Positions 33,363-42,978 of a DNA stretch of 64,000 bases are shown here, piece by piece (positions within the stretch are counted from its first letter, which is position 1; the number at the start of each line of letters is the position of its first letter). The position numbers and the translations under genes were made by a program. The notes under the pieces were generated by a model. That model was not told where the DNA came from. It searched no databases and saw only the letters and a list, made by a program, of their open reading frames with translations. The stretch is from Bradysia coprophila. Taxonomy: Eukaryota; Arthropoda; Insecta; Diptera; Sciaridae. The stretch covers positions 4,698,473 through 4,762,472 of the forward strand of contig NW_023503423.1 of NCBI RefSeq assembly GCF_014529535.1, read 5' to 3'.

Positions 33363-34336
33363 TCGATCGGATCTATTTGATTCAAATCATGGAAATACGA
33401 TTTGCTGTTCACCATGTAATCCGTGGATCCTGAGTCCAACACGAATTTCAGATTTCCATCGTTACCGGTCCTACGCTGGGTTTCTTGTGAATCCGTGACC
33501 AGCGACATTGCACACAAAGACGTTCGATCGTTTCTTGCTTCGATTTCACCATTCATCGTATTCGATTTCGCTGCTACATTGGCTTGACCAACGTTACTGC
33601 TGTTATTGCCACTCGTTTCATCCTTCTTAGGTGCCCAACACTCGGATTGAAAATGTCCAGGCTTTCCGCAGTTGAAACATTTTCCCTTCGGCCTATTTCT
33701 GCCAGCATTCAATGCAACAGAATCTGCATTCTTAGTTGCAACGCCACTCGTACAACGTTTCTGATACTCGTCCAGTATACGACTTTTAACGAAATCGATT
33801 GTAAGATTGACCGGATCGATCGTTTCGATTGCAGTGACTAAGTTGTCGAAACTCGTTGGTAAAGTCAAAAGCAAATGGCAAACGATATCGGTTTCTTCCA
33901 TAGTCGCTCCAATGGACTTTAGATCACGAACGCATTTGTCGAACTTCAGAAAATGTTTTGCCATTTCTTCTCCATCGGAATACTTCATTGTTAACAGTAG
34001 TTTTCGGAGTAATAGCTGTCCCGCTACGCTCTTTCGCTCAAACACTGCCGTCAATGCATCGAATATACCTTTGGCTTCCGTTTTATCTTTTATGTACTCC
34101 AATTGGCTATCGTGAATGCACTGGACTAATATTGATTTGCACTTCTTTTCACGCAGCCTCAATTTGTTCTCTTCCTCCACAGTATCCACGGTGTCTACAA
34201 GATCCTCCAGCGGTGTTTCAATGAATTCGAGTAAGTCTTTTTCCTCCAAGAGAACTCCCATGCGGAACTTCCAATTGTTGAAATTGGTTCCGTCAAACTG
34301 GATATATTTATTGAATTGACGATCTTCAGTAGCCAT
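33363..34336 (-). pseudogene. copia gag and start of protease, interrupted
   Basis: The ATG at 34336 lies 26 bp inside the 5' LTR edge. The product has a UBN2-type Gag domain (FDGTNFNNWKFRM near residue 13; LLTLPTSFDNLVTAIE), then one CCHC zinc knuckle CFNCGKPGHFQSEC (about 220). The aspartic protease motif LDSGSTDYMV begins near residue 300. The frame is then broken by the RTE-type insertion at 33362. Confidence 0.9.
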
Positions 34337-34362
34337 TCTAGCGTTAAACTGGGCCGATAACC

Positions 34363-34512
34363 TCTTAGTTTTGGAATAGTTGTGGATAGAGAAAGCGGAG
34401 CTTTTATAAAAGATGTCTTTATTGTATGACGAACTTGTACAGAGTGAATCCTTTGATCAATTTTACATTAATTCATTAACACGAATACTATGATCAAATT
34501 AGTAAACCAACA
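34363..34512 (-). repeat. 5' LTR of the copia-type element
   Basis: 150 bp, identical to 29502-29651. Complete identity points to a recent insertion or to gene conversion. Confidence 0.95.
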
Positions 34513-34651
34513 AATTTGATACACTTGCACAAGTTTGTTGAGATGGCACCACGTGAAATGTGTCAGTCGAATAATTTCGAAAGATTTTATTTTGTGTTAA
34601 GTGTCAATGTTGAGGTTTTGCACATTATGATCGAAAAATATTTTCTACCTA

Positions 34652-34769
34652 CAATCGCTAAACCGAACTTGTGTGCATACGTTATTTTGCACCAGCTGGT
34701 CACATACAATTCCAAATGGGACCAGCTGGTGCAAAATAACGTATGCACACCAGTTCGGTTTAGCGATTG
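34652..34769. mobile_element. 118-bp palindromic MITE, TA TSD
   Basis: CAATCGCTAAACCGAACT and its inverse bound a near-perfect hairpin. ta lies at 34650-34651 and 34770-34771. Unit 2 (about 19670) has the uninterrupted site. A TA duplication fits Tc1/mariner-type mobilisation. Confidence 0.9.
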
Positions 34770-36802
34770 TATTTTAAATGGTAGTATTCCATAAATACAC
34801 GTGTATAAATTCATAAGGCGTAAAAAGATACTACATCCACTTTTTTATACTTAAAAGAACTTCAGTTCTATACAATGCACTGATCTACGAGTACAGTTAT
34901 GCAGCTTCGAGTTAGTCCAACCGTGATATAGAATCCAACCCAGATCTTTCATCTCATTTTTATCATATTCTTTATTTCGTTGAATTCAGTTTTCGCTCTC
35001 ATACTACTATCAGTTCCTCTTCGTTTCAAAGCTGTTGAAAATGTGTATGTGCAATTATCCGATTGCAACTGGAGGAGTTTGTTTTTAAACAACAGAAATA
35101 AATCCAAGAAATTTCTTGGTTTGAGGTTTTTTTTTAAAAAAAAAAAACATTTTGATTTGGTAGAAAAATTTCAATGCGTGCGAATAGTCAAATGCAATAA
35201 GAAATGGCTATTCGCACGCGCGTGCGAATAGTCACAGCGTTTATTCAACGTATACTACATGCCTGAAACATAAATAGTTTCACAAATTGTGTATTTACTG
35301 AGCGTCATAGACCTGAAACGTCATTCTTCTTCTTCTTAAAATGGCGAAAATCACAACCCATTCAAACAGTGACTCGAGCCTCCCTATTTTCATGAGTTTT
35401 TACTTTAGTATTTTACTTTTCCCTTGAGTGCTTTTACTTTTTATACAATTCGCAACACAAATAATTTACAGCGAATGCCCACACGTCACGATAAAAATTT
35501 TGTCAAGAGGTGCTAAATCTTATATTAATATGAAGTCTCAGCTGACACACTGCGCTATTGAGTCGTCGAAGTTCGTTTTATTATGAGAATGATTAATTAT
35601 TCTTCCGGCCAAGAAATCGAGAACATGGGTTTGTGAAAAAACACCCAACATAAAATGAAGATCTCAGATAGCTTAAGTAATGTTCCGATAACATTTATGG
35701 ACGTTCACCACTAAAAGCGTAGAATTAAGAAGAAAATTATATATTGGACGACACATCGCATTTTTCACAGAAACAATTATCTCGAAGCACAATTTTCCTT
35801 TCAACGATACAGACTGCGGTCAGTTTTCGACGGAAATTTATCAGACTCGACGATGAATCACATGTTACCGGTGTTTGCGTCCATGCAAAATCTTACAATT
35901 TGTCTGGAATCCATTCTGGATAAAGCTCAGTTTGATACGGTTTGCTTGATCCATTCAAATACGACAGCTGATATAGCGGACATCGTCCATCAACAATTAA
36001 TGATAGACACCGAGTATGCGTGGATGAGATTTGATATGTCCGATGACTCCACATTGCAACATCCATTATTGATGGACAATTTGTTCACGAAAATTTTTTT
36101 CGTATTTTTTCTCGACGAACTCATCGAGTGGGAGCACGTTTTCAAATTTTTCATCACAACCAAATTAAACCAGTTGGATAATCAAATTTACGTCATCAAT
36201 AAATATCCAACAAGGGATCATTTAATGAGGGTCGGAGGATATATTCGAAAAAAAAGTATATTAACACAGCAACTGTATTCTGGAATACTAGTGGGCATGG
36301 TACAGGACTAGGAGCTTATAGGTTCGACGGATTTCAGGAAGGTTTGCGGAAATTACCTGTTGACAATAACCAGTGCAATAGCGACAGTAAAATGTTTTCT
36401 AATGATAATCTGCTCCACCTACATGGTTACAATATCATAGTTTACGGTCAAACCGAGCCGCCAAGGTTTGTCAGGACATCCGCAATGGTTAACGGAAAAT
36501 ACGAGCACAGTATTGGCGGCCACGATGTACTAATAATGGATACGATTTTGAAGCATTTAAATGCGACCCCAAATTTCAAATTGATGCAAATCATCTTATA
36601 CATGATCAATGCTACCACATACGAGGGTAGTCACAGTAAGTGAGAATTTTCAGAATCCAGAGTTCATTCTCCCTGTCCGACTGAGTCTGTTGTATGTGAA
36701 GTTGTTTCATTCGCGGAGTTGTTTTAGTTTTGGTTAGAAATACCAGTTATTTATTCGAATGGTCGAGAGCGAAATTCGGGATTCCAGTGTTTTGCGTTCG
36801 AT

Positions 36803-37071
36803 GAGAGTTTTATTTAGCGCCCTCGTCGGAGGCCTCCATCCTTTTTGGAAAAAGTAGAGCCATCGTTTGGTGTTGGTTTTCAGCAAAAATTTTAATGTTT
36901 TGTGGTAATGTAACCTAAAACTCCAAGATAACTCAGAATATGTGTCAACTTTTGTGACATCACCACAAAAATTAAAATGTTTACGGAAATCTAACACATT
37001 TTAACACATACCAATGGTTCTACTTTTTCCAAAAAGGATGGAGGCCGACGAGGGCGCTAAATAAAACTCTC
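36803..37071. mobile_element. foldback element in intron 1 of Ir copy 3
   Basis: Arms of about 55 bp (gagagttttatttagcgccc at 36803 and its inverse ending at 37071) face each other. In unit 2 the matching sites (about 22155 and 22315-22350) lack about 54 and 45 bp of the arms. The element was probably ancestral and lost its arm tips in unit 2. No TSD was identified. Confidence 0.6.
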
Positions 37072-37292
37072 ACCGAACGTAAAAAAGCGACTCCGAAAAG
37101 CGATAATTAATCATAAAAATAATAATAATAATTTGGCCCCGAAATGTAGGCAACAATTTAACCATGTGTAGATTCCTTTTAACTTCGGCTTCAACTTCTT
37201 TTTTGTCAAAAGTCTCAGAGAGGGAAGAGTGTACGCGACCATAGTTCGTCCAAAAACTCAATCGAAACACTTGGGGCCGAGTAACGATCTTA

Positions 37293-37445
37293 GGGGCCGT
37301 CCATAAAGGACGTCCGCGATTTTTCTGGAATTTTAGACCCCCATCCCCCCTTGTCCGCACTTTTACACTACACAAATGTATAGCGGTCACACTTTGACGA
37401 ATCCCCCTCACCCCTATAGTGCGGACGTCCTTTATGGACGGCCCC
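37293..37445. mobile_element. 153-bp Harbinger-type MITE, TSD tta
   Basis: GGGGCCGTCCATAAAGGACG and its inverse form the ends. tta lies at 37290-37292 and 37446-37448. Unit 2 has a single tta at the matching site (about 22498). A GGG-start inverted repeat plus a 3-bp TTA duplication is the PIF/Harbinger signature. It lies in intron 1 of Ir copy 3. Confidence 0.88.
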
Positions 37446-39027
37446 TTAGTCCAAAGACCTCATAACATTCTATTCATCTATTTTCCAAATAAAACAAAAA
37501 TTAGCAAAATTCGATTTACAATGCAGAAGAGACACTTAAAGCCATGTTACAAACTCGAACGCAAATCTACTTCGCACGGGCCTAAAAACTTTGCAGATAA
37601 TAATAATAATTAAAAAAAATTGCAGAACCAGAGCACTGCACCGAACAACGCTACTTTAATGTTTCCCAAATAAACAGATACAATTGGTCCGTCCCTAATT
37701 CTTATGATGTATATGAATTGCTGTAAGCAAGGCTATTTAAACACTGTGTATTTGCAGAGTTCTCATTGTTTTCCTTAAATCAGAAACATATACAAATCTT
37801 CTGGTATCGACATGAATTCGCAGCAAATGAAACATAATCTTTATTTGGATACATTACGCATCAAGGACTACACGTACCTCTATCCGCATGACACGGACAA
37901 TTTTCTAATTGTCGTACCGAAGAGATTCAAATCGAAAACCGAATACGACCAAATACTAAAATCGCCAATGGTTCTCGTTTGGGGTCCAGTAGTAATAGCC
38001 GCAACAGTTGCACGATTAATATTCAATAAAATTATGAGAACTGACAAAAGTGTCGTCGATGTCTTTCTACAAACATTTGGATTATCCTTGGGAATTTCCT
38101 TCAACGCCACCATTTCAACTGCCGCCGAAAATTTACTACTTTGGTGGTTCTGTTTGGGAACAATGCTTTCGGGAATGCTGCTGTCGTCATCGATGTTTCA
38201 AGGGTTCGCCTTGCAGCTGAACATTTTGACTATAAGTAATTTGAAGGAATTAGAAATGTCAGGACTGAACGTTCAGGCACCAAAATACAGTGAGACTGTC
38301 ACGTGAGTTTTTTGCCGCAAACAAATAAAAGATTTGAGCTGAACAGCCACTTTGTTACAGTCAATTCTTCGAAAATATTCCTCAAAATCTCAAGGTGACG
38401 TACAAACTGGACTTTGAGATAAGTGAGATGATTTTTAATCGAAATACGAGCAATGCTTACGTCATTCGCGAGGGAAAGTTCAAAATTCTGTTTGGCAGCG
38501 ACCAGGATGTTTGGCATGTTATAGAACGATTCGGTAAACAGTTTCTAGTTCCACAAAAATACATTCCAACAAATTTGATTCAACCACAGGTTTTGAGTAT
38601 CTCTCCTACAGACTTCACTTCTTTTCGTATGTTGAGAATCGGATGAATATGGTCTTACAGAGATGTGTCGATCATGGAATAACCAACTATTTAATTGCAA
38701 AAAATAGGCGCCTCTTAACTGGCATCAAGCCCAAAGAACAGACAATTATTTCAACGACTGTTGAATCCCTTACAGTCAGTGACATGGAAAACCCTTTTTT
38801 GTTGTACGCTTTAGGTGTTGTATTGAGTGCATGTGCATGGATTGCTGAAAGAATTTATTTTAAAACGAAAATTTCGCGAAAGAAAACCAAGGCAAGAGCT
38901 GCGACTTTGACAAAATGATCTCTTCAGTTCAATGTTTCAGCCATTGTTTGTTATTGAAATGGAACCTTAGTAATTATGATATAATATGAATAACCTTTTT
39001 AAAGCACAAGGAACCATAGTTATTTAC

Positions 39028-39608
39028 ATGCTACATGCGTCGAAAACCATACTTTTCATGTTTTAAGCACTTCTTTCGACGCCCTCAGCATGTAAAATCC
39101 ATTACATAACTCGGTATGAAAATGAAAAGTCTCGTTTTCGTGTGTTTATTGACCTCGGCTTCGCCTCGGATCAACAAAATTCACATGAAAACTCTACTTT
39201 TCATCTTTTTATCCCTAGTCTCTGCTTCACTGTTTTTCACTTCACGTGATCAAGCTGGGTAAGGGAAGAGCTGTTTGCTCTGTTTGTTTGCTTTTTGACT
39301 CGCTTTAGTATTAATAGCCTCGCGCTGTGGGTGAGTTCCAGTGTTGCATTTGGTCCGTTGCCAAATCGCAACGTAAAAAATACCGTATGCTCAGTAACAA
39401 GAGTATCAAATGATTCTGTATACTATTATCACATACGCTCGGTGTTCGGATGTCAAAATTACTTAACTAGAAGAATAATTCAAAAATTACACTTCAGTTC
39501 TATGTTGTTGTCTCGTTTTCGCTTATGTGATAAAATAGAGTACACACTTGTCACTATCAGTCTCGGCAAGCCTCGACTTCTTCGTGTCAAGTGTGTAATA
39601 TATGACCT
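39028..39608. mobile_element. 581-bp insertion in unit 3
   Basis: Unit 2 reads straight from tatttac to gttttgaacg (about 26058), whereas unit 3 has 581 extra bp. The piece acataactcgg...aatgaaaagtctcgttttc (39105-39140) also occurs at 61110-61140, so it belongs to a dispersed family. No TSD is obvious, and insertion versus deletion in unit 2 is not fully settled. Confidence 0.65.
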
Positions 39609-40371
39609 GTTTTGAACGATTGATTTGTGAAAATTTAACTTCATTTGAGGTACAAGCGAAAATGCCTCAGATCGACCGTCCAAAACAGGTACTTTTACAT
39701 ATGTATTCAACTCTACATGCAACGTGCCGAAAATCCGAGAATAAAATAAAAAAATTCTCTCATTTACGGCCCCGTCGCACGTAAAATATAACTTGAGCTC
39801 AGCACATCACTTTGCTGTTCGATTTGATTGTAGAAATAAGATTTCAATCTACTATTTTACTTACGCAATAGATCATCTTTGCGGTACTTTCAGAAGTGAC
39901 CTCACTTAAGCTTCGTCAAATGCGTTGTTCATTCACTCATTTGTACGAATTATTCTTAACGTGGATGCCATTTCAAACGTCCTTGAAGATGATTTATAGT
40001 AATAATGTTAGTCGCACCATTGTAAAGTGTTAAGTGAAGCAAAATAAAAATGTCATCAATTGAAAATCAATCGAAAGTTTACTAACTCACTAGATCGCCA
40101 AACGTAATTTCTTCGGTGTTGGAGATTTTTCTGGACCTACTGGCGTAGTGACAGTGGAATTTGATTTGGTGAAATTACTGAAAATTGTCTGAATTTACCG
40201 ATAAATCCGAATAAAATATGCCCTGTCTGACACTGTCAGACTGACAGTGCGGTTGAATTTAGCTGTAATTAAATTGAAATTTACTCTTGATTTTTTGGGT
40301 ATTATTAATTTTCGATTGCACCATTCGGTGTACTAGGAGGATTGGGTTTGTAATTGGTGGAGGTTCTAATT

Positions 40372-41166
40372 TTTTGTAAAGCTTTTTTATTTGTTTAAAA
40401 GAACAAATACAATAAAATCTTAAAACAATGATAACAGACAAAATCCTACTGCTTTATGTTGAACCACTTCATTCTAAAGCATAGCAAATGATCGTTAGCA
40501 AAAGAATGACTTCGACGGGAAAAAAACTTCGGAAATTAAAAAAAACGGTGAAAAAGAAAACTGGTAGCGACGATCAAGCAAATTTAAAGACGATTAAGCT
40601 AACAACTCACGAGCGCAGTCCGGGAAACACAGAATCCAAAACTGGCGCGAAGTCGAACATAATCACTGGTTTAGACTGTAGACAGTTCGAGGCGCACCAC
40701 GTTGACTTTTATTGAAGATAGTAATCGGATGGTTACGGTCTGCGATATTGTTTTCGGCCTGCCATTTCGACCAGAAGGCCACTGGTAAGTATTTCGGATC
40801 GACACCACCATGGAAGGTGACAATATTTTTGATTATCGGGTCGTCGCTATCGGCACGGCGTTTGACGAAATCTAACGCTTTGTTGGTGATGAAACGATCT
40901 ACTCTCACTGCAAACCAGTAGCTTCCACGTTCACGCTTAGTGTCTGTTGTTGATCGTAGAATTTTCCGTTCAACGAGTCGAATTCTCTCCATTTGTGCAG
41001 ATGATGTAATAGACGGGTTGGCCCAGATTGGTGCTGCATAGCATAAAATTGGTCTGATGATTGACTTGTAGAACATGGTTTTTATGCCGCAAGATATCTT
41101 TGAACTTCGTAAAAGATGGCGTAATTTACTGGTTACGATGTTCGACTTACTGATAGCCTTGTGGTA
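40372..41166 (-). mobile_element. jockey-type non-LTR retrotransposon, 5'-truncated, 12-bp TSD
   Basis: gaggttctaatt at 40360-40371 and 41167-41178 flanks a 795-bp minus-strand element whose 3' end lies at 40372. It spans the end of the tandem duplication: 40372-40609 is inside unit 3 and the coding part is outside. It is therefore older than the duplication. Confidence 0.8.
40663..41160 (-). pseudogene. C-terminus of a jockey-type reverse transcriptase
   Basis: The open frame ends at 40663. The block KTMFYKSIIRPILCYAAPIW, then LRLVERKILRST-like sequence, is the region after the RT domain in jockey/I-type elements. No endonuclease or catalytic RT motif is left. Confidence 0.75.
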
Positions 41167-41178
41167 GAGGTTCTAATT

Positions 41179-42166
41179 CCTAATACAACAAAAATAGTCC
41201 CATTAGTGCTACCCTTGGTGGAAACTCGTCCAAGTTTAAAAATTACGACTTTCGGTCGTCTTTTTGTAGATTCATGATCGGTACATTTGATAATTTGTCA
41301 TAGTTATAGCGAGTCATGTCTGCTACCAGGACAGAGTAAAGTTTACTCTGCCGTGCTGCTACTAATCGAAAGAAAAAAAAACAATTGAAAACAATCTGTA
41401 TAAGCATATCACAGAGGTTCAAAGATGATACGCGTGTGCTCCAAGGTGCGCTCGTAGAGACCGTTCCCAAACTTTTTTCGCCACTAGTAGGAGACAGCAG
41501 ACATGCATTTTACAGGCATGCTGAATTTCTTTGGTAAAAAATTGTAATGAGTCAAAAGAAGCAAAATGAAGGTTTTATCAGCTGAAAAGCTATTAACTGA
41601 CTAACGTAAATTAGTGCCTTCTACTGTTTTTACGTTTGCAAAAGTGGAGATGAGCTACAGCCAAGCTTGATCGGGGTGAACTTCAAACGTACTGATGGTG
41701 TGGTGCATATAGAAACAATTGAATAAAAATCATAGATTCCGTTTTATTAATAAATAAATAATTTCCTTTTCATATCTTACAGCATTTTCAAAATATAATT
41801 TCAGGTTTTCCTTAAAATATTGGATGTAAAACTAAAATTAGAATGACTGTCGTTTTCAAACGTTTAACGGTTTCTAATTAAGGACCGAAAAGTCAAACGC
41901 ATGAAAAGACACTGTGGAATGTTTCTTCATTGATTTCTTTTTCTTAAATTAAAATACTCTCAAAAATACTGAATTTAAATACAGTTTGATTTATTCGAAA
42001 AAAAACTAAAGTTCAATGGCACCAAACAACCATTATGAAGGGTATATTCCCGGCTGCTCAAGTATACATAACTATTGACAAAACTGTCAAGTCTTCATTA
42101 ACAATTTTATTAGCTGTCTTCCAGTCACATATGACACCTATCAGTTAAATGTACAGAGGGAGATTA
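41179..42166. other. no gene seen
   Basis: AT-rich DNA with one curiosity: acagagtaaagtttactctgccgt at about 41331-41354 is two copies of the MITE tip seen at 1918 and 10304, joined head to head. Otherwise nothing was recognised. Confidence 0.4.
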
Positions 42167-42174
42167 ATCTAGAT

Positions 42175-42471
42175 CAGGGCCTACTTTTTAGAAACTTTTA
42201 AAGAAAATCGAGAAAATCAAGAAACTTTGAGAAATTCAAGAAACTTCGAGAAATTCAAGAAACTTCGAGAAATATTTCTTGAATTTCTCAAAGTTTCTTG
42301 ATTTTCTCGAATTAGAGAAATTTCAAGAAATTCCAGAAAATTCAAGAAATTCGAGAAACTTCGAGAAATTCAAGAAATTTCAAGAAACTAATTTCTCGAG
42401 TTTCTTGAAGTTTCTCGAATTCGAGAAATTTTAAGAAATTCAAGAAATTAGTTTCCAAAAAGTAGGCCCTG
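42175..42471. mobile_element. 297-bp MITE, 8-bp TSD atctagat (hAT type)
   Basis: The ends are CAGGGCCTACTTTTTaGAAAC and its inverse. atctagat lies at 42167-42174 and 42472-42479. The interior consists of repeated aagaaattcgagaaactt-type words on both strands, so it folds on itself many times. No coding capacity. Confidence 0.9.
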
Positions 42472-42654
42472 ATCTAGATACCATTTTTTCTTACAGTTCA
42501 ATGACAATGTATGGGTTCGACGTACAAATTATCAATCGAATCTGAAGATCTGTCAATTAAAAAGGTAGCGACTGTCAGTTGAAAATAGTTTTTCATCTTT
42601 TCCAAGTGGAATTTACATAACTGCTATGCTTTGGCTCTGCATGTATTGTCTGAA

Positions 42655-42795
42655 GACAATAACTGTGGATTTACATAGCAATGTAAAAGTAACAGATGCA
42701 AAATTTTTCTTTGGTTCTTTGACTTGTGAACAACAGAAAAACATTACATCTGTCACTTTAACCTTGTTACGTAAATCAAGCGCAGGTAGTCACTG
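42655..42795. mobile_element. MITE of the tgtggatttacatagca family, copy 1
   Basis: CTGTGGATTTACATAGCAATG then GTAACAGATGCAAAA on the left faces ATCTGTCACTTTAACCTTG then TTACGTAAATC on the right. A better-preserved copy is at 61191-61354. Edges are approximate. Confidence 0.6.
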
Positions 42796-42978
42796 CATAT
42801 TTTGGACAGCAAATCATGATTTTTCAAGTCGAGATAAGTTTTCCAGTTGACTCTTGTTAGCTTCACAAAGATCTACCGATCCGAATGACAAATGCAGAAG
42901 TTTTTGAAAAATAAAAAAAATTTAGGCAATTTACCAATTTAGGAAAATTCAAGAATAGAGTTAGGAATTTGTTCTCGC

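Larger units (their letters stand above)
29502..34512 (-). mobile_element. copia-type LTR retrotransposon, defective, 5-bp TSD aattt
   Basis: The 5011-bp element has two 150-bp LTRs that are identical base for base. aattt lies at 29497-29501 and 34513-34517. On its own strand the LTR starts TGTTGG. A primer-binding site GGTTATCGGCCCAG, of the kind copia elements use with a tRNA-iMet internal fragment, follows the 5' LTR at 34362 and below. A purine tract AAGAGGGGC precedes the 3' LTR. Gene order gag-protease-integrase marks Ty1/copia. It is defective: no reverse transcriptase or RNase H is visible between integrase and the 3' LTR, and an RTE-type element is inserted between protease and integrase. 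Confidence 0.95.
35853..38918 (+). pseudogene. ionotropic receptor (Ir), copy 3, 1-bp frameshift in exon 1
   Basis: Exons by comparison with copy 2: 35853-36635, 37626-37722, 37784-38302, 38361-38533 and 38590-38918. Exon 1 is 783 nt instead of 784. The only missing base is in an A-run near 36249-36257, after GGYIRK, and shifts the frame to a TAG at 36309-36311, about 152 residues in. Downstream exons, splice sites, TM1, pore, TM2 and TM3 are undamaged and nearly identical to copy 2. It is therefore either a very young pseudogene or an intact gene with a homopolymer error in the assembly. As written, no channel would be made. Confidence 0.88.
29284..40609. repeat. tandem segmental duplication, unit 3
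   Basis: Direct duplicate of 19274-29273, starting inside the palindrome spacer and ending at aacaactca. It is 11.3 kb long because of a copia insertion (5.0 kb), two MITEs and a 581-bp insertion at 39028. Without these it is about 5.4 kb, like unit 2. Small differences also exist, such as about 42 bp missing near 29492 relative to 19497-19535. Confidence 0.93.

Noticed and set aside
31233..34319. Plus-strand open frames across the copia and RTE elements
   Set aside because: They are antisense shadows of gag, integrase and reverse transcriptase on the minus strand.
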